NCBI RefSeq assembly: GCF_007833795.1
Contig: NZ_CP032703.1
Location: forward strand, 492,857-556,856
Length of the DNA stretch: 64,000 bases
Direction: 5' to 3'
DNA from: Candidatus Pantoea soli
Lineage (GTDB): Bacteria > Pseudomonadota > Gammaproteobacteria > Enterobacterales > Enterobacteriaceae
Below, one piece after another: positions 1 to 7,822 of the stretch (position 1 is its first letter; each line of letters starts with the position of its first letter). Position numbers and translations under genes: made by a program. The notes beneath the pieces are model-generated. The model was given only the letters and a program-made list of their open reading frames with translations, was not told the origin of the DNA and made no database searches.

Positions 1-33
1 GACCGTTATCTTGTGCTCAGGGGGTGCCTTTAC

Positions 34-210
34 TTACTCCAGCTTATCCAGCCGTTCCAGCATGGCGTCAGCGTCTGCCAGGTTTAAAAGCACCTCACCG
101 CAGGTCAGGCAATGACTGCCCTGCACTGCCGGCACCACATCGCCCGTCTCCAGCTCAACGTCGCGCTTACCGTAAACAAAACCCTCGTTACCACATTCCG
201 GACATTTCAT
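34..210 (-). CDS. YgiT/MqsA-type zinc finger protein, stand-alone
   Basis: This 58-residue protein begins MKCPECG and holds two Cys-x-x-Cys pairs (CPEC near the start, CLTC near residue 36), the layout of the N-terminal zinc-binding domain of MqsA/YgiT antitoxins. The start at 210 is chosen over one at 267 because a GGGGAG ribosome site lies about 8 nt before it. Full MqsA is about 131 residues and has a C-terminal helix-turn-helix; that DNA-binding half is absent here, and no toxin gene is visible next to it, although the left window edge hides what lies beyond. In the family the N-domain binds the toxin. The gene may be a remnant antitoxin or one of the free-standing YgiT-type finger proteins; its role is not known from sequence. 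Confidence 0.7.
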   Translation of the reverse strand: MKCPECGNEGFVYGKRDVELETGDVVPAVQGSHCLTCGEVLLNLADADAMLERLDKLE

Positions 211-473
211 GCTGCTGCTCCCCTGCCTTGGTGTATCGCTAAGCGTAGCTGACAGAACAGAAGCCATGCGGCAGCGCCACGGTTATTTCTTTTCGGCCTG
301 TACGGATACCCGCGTTGTACCGACATAAAAAACCCGCTGCGGGAGCGGCCATATACGCGGCAAAAGGGATCGTCAGGCAGGGCATTTTATTTTGTCGTGC
401 TGGAACCAGGGCTGTTCAGAATGCAGGGCGCGGTGCCCACCGAACAACCTTGATGTTCGATCGCGAAAGCAGG

Positions 474-1043
474 TTACATCGACATCGCCTGCGCGGACTT
501 CAGATGCTGCTCCACAACTGGAGTATGCGCATCGGCCAGCGCCTTCACGTCGGGATCCTTGATCTTTTTGGCATCGCTCTGCAGCGTTGACAGCACCATC
601 TTGTGATCCTTCGTGCCGGCGTTTTCCATGTACATCTTGTCAAAGGCTTTGCCGCTCTGTTTTTCCAGTCTGGCCGCCACGCCTTTGTGTTTAGCGTCTG
701 GCTCAGTCGGTAATTTCACGCCTTTTTGCTGCGCGACCGTCTGCACTTTTGTCAGGGCTGCGCCATGGTCATCAACCATTTTCTGAGCGAAGGCTTTAAC
801 TTCGTCGCTGCTCGCTTTGCTGAGCGCGATCTTCGCCGCCGCGATTTCATTGATATTGGCCTGCGCCATGTCCTTCAGTGCTTTCTCATCGCCGGCGCTG
901 AGTTTGGTGCCGGATGCGCTCTGCCCTGCACTGCTGCTTTGCGCAGGGCTCGCTGGCGTCTGAGCCTGCACGCCAACACTGCTGCACATCGCGACGACAG
1001 CGGATATGGCCAGCAGCCCTTTCAGTGTTTTACTTTTTTGCAT
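474..1043 (-). CDS. DUF4142 periplasmic protein
   Basis: A 189-residue protein with a clear Sec signal peptide (positively charged start, hydrophobic residues about 9-24, then VGVQAQ, probable cleavage after the Ala). A low-complexity Ser/Ala/Gln linker (about 30-45) leads into a helical domain of about 140 residues matching the DUF4142 family (ferritin-like four-helix proteins, often stress-linked). Typical pieces are DEKALKDMAQANINEI, EVKAFAQKMVDDH and the C-terminal DPDVKALADAHTPVVEQHLK. No enzymatic residues are established for the family, so only periplasmic location and fold are claimed. It is transcribed away from the AriR/YmgB-like gene at 1563, and the 500-bp gap between the two holds a large palindrome. 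Confidence 0.85.
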   Translation of the reverse strand: MQKSKTLKGLLAISAVVAMCSSVGVQAQTPASPAQSSSAGQSASGTKLSAGDEKALKDMAQANINEIAAAKIALSKASSDEVKAFAQKMVDDHGAALTKVQTVAQQKGVKLPTEPDAKHKGVAARLEKQSGKAFDKMYMENAGTKDHKMVLSTLQSDAKKIKDPDVKALADAHTPVVEQHLKSAQAMSM

Positions 1044-1163
1044 GTTGTTCTCCGAAAATAATCAATGAGGCGAATTTCAGGTAATACACCCTGCGCAGCC
1101 TCGCAGGAAAATGACACGTGCAAGGGTCAGTATAGTCGCGCTGTTATTGCTCAGCATTTTTAA

Positions 1164-1199
1164 TTATTTTCTCTGCACAAATATGTGCAGAGAAAATAA
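1164..1199. repeat. 16-bp perfect inverted repeat in intergenic region
   Basis: Two perfectly complementary 16-nt arms (1164-1179 and 1184-1199, core TTTTCTCTGCACA) enclose a 4-nt AATA loop. Neither strand has a T-tract directly after the stem, so it is not a standard terminator. It lies between the divergent DUF4142 gene and the AriR/YmgB-like gene, about 120 bp upstream of the former and 360 bp upstream of the latter. The rest of the 1044-1562 gap is AT-rich and has no supportable ORF. Confidence 0.7.
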
Positions 1200-1562
1200 A
1201 GCCAGCCACCTGATGCTGATGATATACGAAGCGGTAAATCGCCTTTAATCAGCAGCCATAACGCCGCGTAATCCATAGAAAATAAAGGATAAACCGCTTC
1301 CGTACGCCAGCGATTACGAATAAAACGTTCGTCGCGGAAAAATTTAACAAACTTTTAATTTCAAAAGGTTATTGTTTTTTATTACAATCACTCGCTGCCA
1401 GAAAGTCGTGATTTCGTCACAGCAGCGCTTTGTGTGATATACAGATCTGGCAGACACGCTGCGGCTGCGCTTTAATTTTTGCGCGCTGCCAGTGATATTC
1501 GTAACGGGGCATGAAACCGGTGCTGGCTGACATAATGTGAATATGGAGAGTGAGGAGGCGCA

Positions 1563-1775
1563 ATGAATATCGGGTCTTCACAAACGATGGAAGAAATTAA
1601 TCTGGTCATCGGGCGGGCAATATCCAGCCTGATTTCATCCGGTATAGAGGTTGAAAAAAGCAGCATTCTGGCGCAACTGCGGCAGTCTGAAGAACAGGCA
1701 GTTGACGGTATGAAAATGATTTATGCGCAGGCCATTCGTCTGGTAACTGAGGATCAACCCTGGGCGCGTGACTAA
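1563..1775 (+). CDS. AriR/YmgB-like small regulatory protein, copy 1
   Basis: A 70-residue, mostly helical protein. The order VIGRAISSLISSG, then SSILAQLRQSE, then a final helix, parallels E. coli AriR/YmgB (LGQAVTNLMLSG, then a second helix ending SLE, then a third). Members of this family (YcgZ, YmgA, AriR) act as small connector proteins feeding signals to the Rcs phosphorelay and lower motility while raising colanic acid and biofilm; that role is family knowledge, not shown here. A strong ribosome site (GAGGAGG, 6 nt before ATG) fixes the start. It is very similar to the gene at 33136 in its first 50 residues; two more distant relatives sit at 10399 and 32589. Confidence 0.7.
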   Translation: MNIGSSQTMEEINLVIGRAISSLISSGIEVEKSSILAQLRQSEEQAVDGMKMIYAQAIRLVTEDQPWARD

Positions 1776-1996
1776 GCGACTCAAGCGGATGCTGCGCCTG
1801 CACGGCCCGCTCCTGACGGAAATGGGTCTGCTTTCCCGGTCGAGAGGTTATGCAGTCAAAGAAGATCAGCTGAGCGTTACCTCCGGCCCGCTGCCAGGTG
1901 CGGTTGATCCACCCGTGGCGGTGCTGATGAAATCAGCCGCAGGAAGGCTGCTGAAATCGGAAAGCATAACGCAGCAGCGGGCCATTCCAGAGAGCC

Positions 1997-2425
1997 TCAG
2001 GTACGGATCCGCCTGCCCTGCTCATCCACGACCTGTTCGCCGTCCTCTTTGGTAAAGGCTTCACGTTGCGGATTCGGCAGAATATCCAGAACCGTTTCGG
2101 ACGGACGACATAGCCTGGTACCCAGCGGCGTGACCACTATCGGCCGGTTAATCAGAATCGGATACATCAGCATCATATCCAGCAACGCCTCATCGCTGAA
2201 CTGCGCTTCGGCAAGGCGGAGTTTTTCATATGGCGGCGTGTTTTTGCGCAGCAGGTCACGCACGCTGATGCCCATATCCGCAATCAGCTTTTGTAATTCG
2301 TCACGTGCCGGCGGCGTTTCCAGATAGCGAATGACCGCCGGTTCTGTGCCGCTGTTGCGAATCAGCGCCAGCGTATTACGCGACGTGCCACAATCCGGGT
2401 TGTGATAAATAGTGATGTCAGTCAT
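1997..2425 (-). CDS. arsC: Glutaredoxin-type arsenate reductase ArsC
   Basis: A 142-residue protein, almost exactly the length of plasmid ArsC (141). The active-site signature HNPDCGTSRNT places the catalytic cysteine at residue 12, the nucleophile that attacks arsenate before glutathione and glutaredoxin reduce the intermediate to arsenite. The family segments YLETPP and NRPIVVTPLGTRLCRP are intact, including the arginines of the anion pocket. No arsB, arsR or arsA lies nearby, so this is an orphan reductase; export of arsenite would need a pump elsewhere. It could alternatively be a chromosomal-type YffB-like paralogue, but the NPxCGTSRNT motif favours true ArsC. The 240 bp between this gene and the RidA-like gene show no convincing ORF. 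Confidence 0.9.
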   Translation of the reverse strand: MTDITIYHNPDCGTSRNTLALIRNSGTEPAVIRYLETPPARDELQKLIADMGISVRDLLRKNTPPYEKLRLAEAQFSDEALLDMMLMYPILINRPIVVTPLGTRLCRPSETVLDILPNPQREAFTKEDGEQVVDEQGRRIRT

Positions 2426-2662
2426 TCACGTGATTCCGTTAAGGAGCTTCACTTTCGGCTCCGGCTTAAAGGTAGAGTGCCAGCGGCTTTGATAACCGCA
2501 CGCCGGCCCCGGCGTTGCCATGGACGCACGCTCCGCTGACTTCTCAGCGCTTAGATGTCCGCATGCTGGAAGAAGAGTCATTCCTGCGGCTTTCTGTCGC
2601 GGCTGATACAGAGCAACGCGGCTGGTGAAAAGTGCTGATGTCACCCCCTGCTGCCTGCGATG

Positions 2663-3079
2663 TCAGGCGTTTTCAGCCTGCTGCACAACCGGCGGAATCC
2701 GGGCAATCACCTTGATTTCAAAATCAAATCCCGCCAGCCAGTTCACGCCCACCGCCGTCCAGTTCGGATAAGGAGGCGCCGGGAAAATGGCCTGCTTAAT
2801 CTGCATAATGGTCGGAAACTGCTTTTCCGGGTCAGTGTGAAAGGTAGTAACATCAAGCAGATCGTCAAACGTACAGCCTGCGGCTGCAAGCGTGGCTGCC
2901 AGATTATCAAAAGCGAGTTGTACCTGCGCGGCAAAATCTGGTTCTGGTGTGCCGTCTGCGCGACTGCCAACCTGGCCTGAAACGAATAACATATCACCGG
3001 AGCGGATGGCTGCGGAATAGCCGTGCTGTTCATAAAGGGCATGGCGGTTAGCGGGGAAAACAGGTTCGCGTGAGATCAT
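2663..3079 (-). CDS. RidA/YjgF-family protein lacking the canonical arginine
   Basis: A 138-residue Rid-fold protein: GDMLFVSGQVG, then a long helix with QVQLAFDNLAATLAAAG, then DLLDVTTFHT, then the C-terminal strand EIKVIARIP. True RidA enzymes hydrolyse reactive enamine/imine intermediates with an arginine in the segment before the last strand (Arg105 in E. coli). Here that region reads PNWTAVGVNWLAG, without an arginine at the matching place, so standard imine deaminase activity is doubtful and it belongs to a Rid subgroup of uncertain role. It is divergent from the TetR gene at 3228, and the shared promoter region holds a perfect 17-bp inverted operator, so TetR control is likely. Confidence 0.85.
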   Translation of the reverse strand: MISREPVFPANRHALYEQHGYSAAIRSGDMLFVSGQVGSRADGTPEPDFAAQVQLAFDNLAATLAAAGCTFDDLLDVTTFHTDPEKQFPTIMQIKQAIFPAPPYPNWTAVGVNWLAGFDFEIKVIARIPPVVQQAENA

Positions 3080-3144
3080 GATATTTCCTCTGTTCAGTAA
3101 GCCACTGCGTGATGGGGTGTACGCTGCGGAGAATCCGATTTCAC

Positions 3145-3186
3145 ATACACAGCGTATGTGAAATTAATATCACATACGCTGTGTAT
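3145..3186. promoter_or_regulatory. TetR operator, perfect 17-bp inverted repeat
   Basis: Arms 3145-3161 and 3170-3186 are perfectly complementary (core ACACAGCGTATGTGA / TCACATACGCTGTGT) around an 8-nt AT spacer. Part of the left arm repeats as CACATAC...GTATGTG, suggesting two adjacent dimer sites. It lies between the divergent RidA-like and TetR genes, about 40 bp before the TetR start, which fits autoregulation plus control of the neighbour. Confidence 0.85.
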
Positions 3187-3227
3187 TTCAAATGACATTT
3201 CCTGTGCAGGATGAAAAAGGAGAGAGT

Positions 3228-3851
3228 ATGGCTGTCACACGCCGCGCTGAAACAATGGAACAGAACCGCGCCCGATTAATAAGTGCAGCGCGAAAAGCCT
3301 TTGCCGAACACGGCTTTGCTTCTGTCTCTATGGATGAACTGACCGCCAGCATAGGCCTGACCCGGGGCGCGCTTTATCACAACTTTGGCGATAAAAAAGG
3401 ATTGCTTGCTGCGGTTGTAGCGCAGGTAGATGGCGAAATGGCGCAGCGCGCCAAAGCCGCCGCGGCGACCGCCACAGACGACTGGGAAAAATTACTGGCT
3501 GAAGGTGTGGCTTATATCAGGATGGCGCTGGATCCAGAAGTGCGCCGCATTGTCCTGCTTGATGGCCCGGCTTTCCTGGGCGATCCGGCACACTGGCCCA
3601 GCCAGAATAGCTGTCAGGAAGCCACCCGTCAGACGGTTGTGCGGCTGATAGAAAAAGGGGTGTTTAAAGCGGTGGACGCAGATGCGGCGGCCTATCTGTT
3701 AAACAGCGCCGCGCTGAATTCCGCCCTGTGGATTGCAGCCAGTGCGGATCCGCAGCGCGCCTTGCCCAGAATAATTGAGGCATTCACGCAGTTAGCATCC
3801 GGCTTGCGTGAGAACACCATTCAGGCGTTGATGGGTGATATAGCTGAATAG
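3228..3851 (+). CDS. TetR/AcrR-family transcriptional regulator
   Basis: A 207-residue repressor-type protein. Residues about 12-58 form the TetR helix-turn-helix, with RLISAARKAFAEHGF and LTRGALYHNFGDKKGLLAAV as landmarks; the rest is a helical ligand-binding domain ending in helices that dimerise (SAALNSALWIAASAD). The ATG at 3228 is preferred over 3192 because AAGGAGAG stands just before it and the upstream extension lacks family similarity. It is divergent from the RidA-like gene, with the operator between them. A glutathione transferase gene follows 118 bp downstream on the same strand and may be co-regulated. The effector ligand cannot be read from sequence. Confidence 0.9.
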   Translation: MAVTRRAETMEQNRARLISAARKAFAEHGFASVSMDELTASIGLTRGALYHNFGDKKGLLAAVVAQVDGEMAQRAKAAAATATDDWEKLLAEGVAYIRMALDPEVRRIVLLDGPAFLGDPAHWPSQNSCQEATRQTVVRLIEKGVFKAVDADAAAYLLNSAALNSALWIAASADPQRALPRIIEAFTQLASGLRENTIQALMGDIAE

Positions 3852-3969
3852 TTCAGAAAACCGGCACATACGCTGAGCAGTTAAACTCACCGGCATCGGC
3901 CAGATGCAGTCAGGGCCAGAAATCAAGGTGCCTTCAGATGCTTGCGGGCACTCAAAACAGGAGTCAGAT

Positions 3970-4608
3970 GTGCTGACAATATGGGGAAGAAAAACGTCAT
4001 CAAACGTGCAGGCCCTGATGTGGTGTGTCGGGGAACTGGGGCTGGACTACCAGCGTCACGATATTGGTCATAAATATGGCGGGACAGATTCGGCTGCCTT
4101 TTATGCGCTAAACCCGAATCGTACTATCCCGGTATTACAGGATGGTTCCAATCCACCGCTGTGGGAAACAGGCGCTATTTTACGTTATCTCGCAACCCGG
4201 TACGGGCCTGACAGCTTCTGGCCTGCAGAACTGTTAGCGAGAACCGACGTTGACCGCTGGGCAGAGTGGTCAAAGCTCAATATTGCGCAGGCTTTTACTG
4301 CGCCTGTGTTCTGGCGGGTGGTACGCACGCCGGCAGACAAACGAGACGCTGACGCCATAAATGCAGCGGTGCATTTCTTTGAAGCGAAGCTGCAGATTGC
4401 CGCGGCGCGTCTGGCAAAGCACGCGTATTTAGCGGGCGATACGTTTACGCTGGCAGATATCCAGTTTGGCCATGTTCTGTACCGATACTATGACATCGCG
4501 ATCAACCGCCAGTCGCTTCCGCAGGTACAGGCGTATTATCACCGTCTCACCGCCCGCCCGGCTTTCCGGGAACATGTCATGGTCTCTTATGATGAGCTCA
4601 GGGCATAA
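3970..4608 (+). CDS. Glutathione S-transferase family protein
   Basis: A 212-residue GST. The N-terminal thioredoxin-like half starts LTIWGRKTSSNVQALMW and contains NPNRTIPVLQDG, the cis-proline loop, and ETGAILRYLA, the glutathione gamma-glutamyl-binding motif. The helical C-terminal half ends in the usual AGDTFTLADIQFG helix-capping box. A GTG start at 3970 is preferred because AGGAG lies 6 nt upstream; the ATG at 3904 would add 22 residues with no family counterpart. The Ser-rich segment after WGRK supplies the probable catalytic hydroxyl. It probably conjugates or reduces electrophiles in the cytoplasm; the substrate is unknown. It follows the TetR gene and may belong to a detoxification unit with it and the RidA-like gene. 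Confidence 0.88.
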   Translation: MLTIWGRKTSSNVQALMWCVGELGLDYQRHDIGHKYGGTDSAAFYALNPNRTIPVLQDGSNPPLWETGAILRYLATRYGPDSFWPAELLARTDVDRWAEWSKLNIAQAFTAPVFWRVVRTPADKRDADAINAAVHFFEAKLQIAAARLAKHAYLAGDTFTLADIQFGHVLYRYYDIAINRQSLPQVQAYYHRLTARPAFREHVMVSYDELRA

Positions 4609-4804
4609 GCGCCGGCAGCCTGAAAACCTGCTTGGCCACCTCAGTTAAAACCCATTAGCGCAGCGGAGGACAGGCGCAAAATTTACCGCAGGGTGTTATC
4701 CCCGGTAACGGCTGATACTGCAGAGAAAGCGCTGATTAAAATGCGATGATGAGGACTTTACGCAGCGAGCTATCGCGAGACAGGAAAAGGATTATCGCAT
4801 CCAC

Positions 4805-4835
4805 TCAAAAAGGCAATATGAAAAAACCTTTTTGA
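4805..4835. repeat. 9-bp inverted repeat in the 4609-5067 gap
   Basis: TCAAAAAGG (4805-4813) and CCTTTTTGA (4827-4835) form a low-GC hairpin; the right arm itself carries a T-run, so it may act as a weak terminator for the GST gene. Apart from this and the hairpin repeat at 4890, the 460-bp gap shows no gene. Confidence 0.4.
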
Positions 4836-4889
4836 CCGAATCCTGCCTGAATACCTCTTCAGCTCCGGTTATACGTCTGCTACAGGCTA

Positions 4890-4940
4890 TTGCTGACCTC
4901 GGTTATGTATGCGTCCGCTTTGTGCCAGATGCGGACACAA
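4890..4940 (+). repeat. Dispersed GTCCGC hairpin repeat, copy R1
   Basis: The core GTCCGCTTTGTGCCAG followed by ATGCGGAC (from about 4912) can fold into an 8-bp stem with one mismatch around TGTGCCAG. It is preceded by the variable half of the unit (TTGCTGACCTCGG). The same unit recurs at about 5543, 13500, 16086, 17361, 18061 and 31470, always between genes. This copy lies just before the hypothetical gene at 5068. Confidence 0.75.
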
Positions 4941-5067
4941 AAATTTCCCGATGGTAATGATTGATAAACCCATTATTTCGTAGATGCCAGCCTTAAAATT
5001 TGCATTCTCAAGATGATGAACATTAAAGTTGCTCAAATAGATTATAGGTAAAATCAAGGAATCAGTT

Positions 5068-5529
5068 ATGGCCCGCCGAAGGGAATTAAAAGGCATAGCA
5101 AATGCTATTAATGAGAGTTTCATAAGTAGAAACAACGACTTCAAAGGATACTGGACTATTGGCCAGCTTAAATCACTCGCTCTTGATAACGGCATTACCT
5201 CAATGACTTTTCCTCTTATGCTATCCAGGGCTAATTCCACATCTGGACTACAAGGTTACACGGTTTGTTACTACGCTAACATGCTCAAATTATTGTTAAT
5301 AAAACAGAAGTTACCTAACCATTGGGTGAGTAACGCTGTCATTAAGATTGACTTTAATCCTAAGGTGGAACTGGCACGACTACACAAATGCACCGCCTCA
5401 GGCGAACCTTTTCAGTGCACCTGTCTGATAACGAGTGATACCGGTCAAGATTACACGTCGATAATCTATGAACGTTGCTGGCCACATGCTGCTGCGAAAG
5501 AGTTTAAATCGACCCGAAATTCATCCTGA
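5068..5529 (+). CDS. Hypothetical protein flanked by hairpin repeats
   Basis: A 153-residue soluble protein with no signal peptide or membrane segment. The start is supported by AAGGA about 9 nt before the ATG. The N-terminal part (RRRELKGIANAINESFISRN, then GYWTIGQL) is basic; the C-terminal half has several cysteines, including a CTC pair near residue 118. I do not recognise the family. Its codon use is AT-richer than the neighbouring GST and exporter genes, and hairpin repeats R1 and R2 lie on its two sides, so it looks like an acquired single-gene unit. No operon partner is present: the next gene downstream on the opposite strand is a broken TetR remnant. Confidence 0.65.
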   Translation: MARRRELKGIANAINESFISRNNDFKGYWTIGQLKSLALDNGITSMTFPLMLSRANSTSGLQGYTVCYYANMLKLLLIKQKLPNHWVSNAVIKIDFNPKVELARLHKCTASGEPFQCTCLITSDTGQDYTSIIYERCWPHAAAKEFKSTRNSS

Positions 5530-5542
5530 AGTGAGTCCGTTT

Positions 5543-5575
5543 AACGTCCGCTCCTCGCTCATAGCGGACATCGGC
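5543..5575 (+). repeat. Dispersed hairpin repeat, copy R2 (left half)
   Basis: This copy retains CGTCCGC then CTCGCTCATAGCGGACAT, the left half of the repeat seen in full at 13500 and 18061; the right half is degraded. It closes the hypothetical gene at 5068 on its 3' side, in the same orientation as the other copies. Confidence 0.65.
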
Positions 5576-5631
5576 CTGTAACCAATACTGAGTAGCGGAA
5601 ACGGGCCTTACCCGCGAAATCAACTCATTAA

Positions 5632-5950
5632 TCAGGACACCCGGTTCGCATTCCAGGCCTTCATGGCGAAAGTGACCGCAGCATCCAGTTCTTCGCCTGT
5701 GGCTCCATCACGCGCTTCGGTTGAAAGCCCTGTCTCAAAGCTGTGTAAATAGCTGGCGAGGACTGCTGCATCCATTTCTGCTGCCAGTTCACCTGATTCT
5801 ATCGCCCGACGGACACACCCGAGGAAACCTTCACGGATACGGGCGCGTTGCGCGCGAAAACCCACGCTTTCAGGCCTGGGGGCAAGGCATTCCCCAGCGC
5901 CAGGCAAAAAGGAGAGTGCCCGGCCTTAACCGGGCGCGTTTGCGCAGTCA
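5632..5950 (-). pseudogene. TetR-family regulator, C-terminal remnant
   Basis: The open part (5632-5907) encodes RARIREGFLGCVRRAIESGE, then MDAAVLASYLHSFETGLS and an end VTFAMKAW, a typical TetR ligand-binding C-terminus. Just upstream the similarity continues in another frame (PFCLALGNALPPGLKAW), showing a frameshift, and no helix-turn-helix is found before the exporter stop codon at 5984. The N-terminal half is therefore missing. It lies downstream of the NimT-type exporter on the same strand. It may be the remains of that exporter's former regulator, or of an older gene cut by rearrangement next to repeat R2. Confidence 0.65.
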
Positions 5951-5983
5951 TTTCTGATAACAGGTGCGCCGCTTTTACTGACG

Positions 5984-7132
5984 TCAGGTCTGCGGTCTGA
6001 ACCGCAGTGCCATAAGCATTAACAGCAACACGCCGCCACTCATTATTCCCCAGGCACCTGAGAGCGTGTCGGTATGATCGCGAACAAGGCCGGCAATTAA
6101 CGGCATAAATGCCGCCAGCAGATAGCCGCCGCCCTGCACAAACGAGAGCAGAGAAGCCGCCTCTTCCGCCTGCGATGCGTGATCCAGCGTGACAATCAGC
6201 GACAGCGGAAACAAGGCGCCAATTCCCAGCCCCAGCAGCACAGTCGGCAGCCACGCCTGCGCGCCGCCCAGGACGATCAGACTCACCAACCCCAGCAGAA
6301 CCAGTGTCAGCACCACCAGAAGCGGATAGCGACGATCGCGAAAACGGTGGATCAGCGCCGCCAGCATGAATCCGGCCAGCACCTCTGTCAGCGTTAAGGC
6401 TGCCAGCACGTAGCCACTTTGTGCCGGCAGCCAGCCGTGCTGTTGGTAGTAAGGTGGCAGCCATGCCAGCACAAGCGTATAAGCACCGGTGCCGATACCA
6501 AAGAAAATCATCAATAACCAGGCACGTCGCGCAGGCAGTGCACGTGGCGGGCGAACGTGTGGCCGGCAAGCGTCACCAGGCTGGGTCAACCACCAAAACA
6601 GCAGGGCAATCGCTGCGGGAATAGCCGGCATGGCCAGCGTCAGGGCTAATCCGTGACGGTTCGCCAGCGGCGCGGCACTGGCTGCAGCAATGGCCGCACC
6701 GGCCATGATGCCGGTCGTGTACAACGCCATTAAGGTACCCGCTCTGGTACCGAAATATCGTTTAATCTGCGCCGGCATCAGCGCCTGAATCACGCCAATC
6801 CCTGCGCCTGCCAGCAGCGCGCTGATGATTAATGCGGTAGCAGAATGCGTAACGCCGCGCCCGACGCTCGCCAGCACCAGCAGTGACAAGCCGATAGCAA
6901 TACCTTTCACTTCCCCCAGCGTGCGCTGCAGCAGCGGGCCGGCCAGTGCGGAAAGCCCCATCATTGCCACCGGCAGTGCAGTTAACAGACTCAGTTGTGT
7001 CGCAGTGAGGGTCGCGTTGTGCTGCAGCAACGGAAATAACGGCCCTAATGCCGCCACAGAGGGTCGCAGATTAAGGGCGATGAGAAAAATCAGTAACGAA
7101 AACACGCCAGCTGCCGGTAAAGTGCGGTTCAC
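5984..7132 (-). CDS. CynX/NimT-family MFS exporter
   Basis: A 382-residue membrane protein with about twelve hydrophobic helices. The opening LIALNLRPSVAALGPLFPLL is the family hallmark of CynX/NimT (YeaN) transporters, whose best known member exports 2-nitroimidazole; the mid-loop KRYFGTRAGTLMALYTTGIM and the later SLIVTLDHASQAEEAASLL also fit. It is divergent from the MarR gene at 7328, and a perfect 13-bp inverted operator sits 20 bp upstream of its start, overlapping the likely promoter, so substrate-induced derepression by MarR is the obvious model. The substrate cannot be deduced. The broken TetR remnant lies just downstream. Confidence 0.88.
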   Translation of the reverse strand: MNRTLPAAGVFSLLIFLIALNLRPSVAALGPLFPLLQHNATLTATQLSLLTALPVAMMGLSALAGPLLQRTLGEVKGIAIGLSLLVLASVGRGVTHSATALIISALLAGAGIGVIQALMPAQIKRYFGTRAGTLMALYTTGIMAGAAIAAASAAPLANRHGLALTLAMPAIPAAIALLFWWLTQPGDACRPHVRPPRALPARRAWLLMIFFGIGTGAYTLVLAWLPPYYQQHGWLPAQSGYVLAALTLTEVLAGFMLAALIHRFRDRRYPLLVVLTLVLLGLVSLIVLGGAQAWLPTVLLGLGIGALFPLSLIVTLDHASQAEEAASLLSFVQGGGYLLAAFMPLIAGLVRDHTDTLSGAWGIMSGGVLLLMLMALRFRPQT

Positions 7133-7152
7133 AGGTCACTCCTTATGTGCAA

Positions 7153-7180
7153 AAAAGTATCTTAACATTAAGATACTTTT
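7153..7180. promoter_or_regulatory. MarR operator, perfect 13-bp palindrome
   Basis: AAAAGTATCTTAA (7153-7165) and TTAAGATACTTTT (7168-7180) are exact inverted arms around a 2-nt CA centre, the size and symmetry expected for a MarR dimer. It lies about 20 bp upstream of the exporter start and 150 bp upstream of the divergent MarR gene. Confidence 0.85.
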
Positions 7181-7327
7181 CGGGGTGGTTATAGCCCCCA
7201 GGCACAAATGAACACATTCAGAACAAGGGCAGGCAGAGGGATTGACACTTTTTGGTCCGCTGCCTGGAGATAAAACCGGTCAGACACAGCAGGCAGGCTC
7301 AACACCTGCGGCCAGAGGGGAGAGAAG

Positions 7328-7822
7328 TTGGCAGATCATATTGATTATGTGATTAAGCAGTGGGCGCAGGGGATGCCAGCGCTGGATGCGTCATCCATGG
7401 CCATTTTTGGACGTATGCTGCGTATTATGAAAAATCTGGCGAAAACGCGCGCTGACGCGCTGGCTGCTTTTGGCTTTCGGGAAGGCGAATTTGATGTGCT
7501 GGCGACCCTCCGCCGTGCCGGATCGCCCTACTGCCTCTCGCCCACTGAGCTTTATCAGTCACTGCTGGTCACATCCGGCGCCATGACCAACCGCCTCAAC
7601 CATTTACAAGAGGCTGGCCTGATTAAGCGCGTTGCCGATCCTGCAGACAAGCGCAGCATGCGGGTGGCGCTGACCGATAGCGGAAGGGAAAAAATTGAGC
7701 AGGCACTTAACATACACACCGAGACGCAAAACGGACTGCTGGCTGCACTGGATGCCACGCAAAAGCAGCAGCTCGAAACCCTGCTCAGCCAGCTGCTTAT
7801 TGCCAGCGAAACAGATCGGTAA
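7328..7822 (+). CDS. MarR-family transcriptional regulator
   Basis: A 164-residue winged-helix protein. It starts with TTG, supported by AGGGGAG immediately upstream. The recognition helix region reads LSPTELYQSLLVTSGAMTNR and is followed by the wing AGLIKRVADPADKRSMRVAL, where the D-x-R motif of MarR proteins is intact. N- and C-terminal helices form the dimer interface. It is divergent from the CynX/NimT-type exporter and probably represses it through the palindrome at 7153. No cysteine switch is obvious, so a small-molecule inducer is more likely than redox sensing. Confidence 0.9.
   Translation: MADHIDYVIKQWAQGMPALDASSMAIFGRMLRIMKNLAKTRADALAAFGFREGEFDVLATLRRAGSPYCLSPTELYQSLLVTSGAMTNRLNHLQEAGLIKRVADPADKRSMRVALTDSGREKIEQALNIHTETQNGLLAALDATQKQQLETLLSQLLIASETDR

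Noticed and set aside
1768..2055. 95-codon plus-strand ORF
   Set aside because: It overlaps the arsC end, has no ribosome site and its composition looks non-coding.
2426..2644. 72-codon minus-strand ORF directly upstream of arsC, possible arsR or arsB remnant
   Set aside because: The translation has no DNA-binding or membrane features and no recognisable similarity.
5799..6569. 256-codon minus-strand ORF across the exporter end
   Set aside because: It is a shadow of the NimT-type exporter in another frame; only its last 20 codons overlap the TetR remnant.
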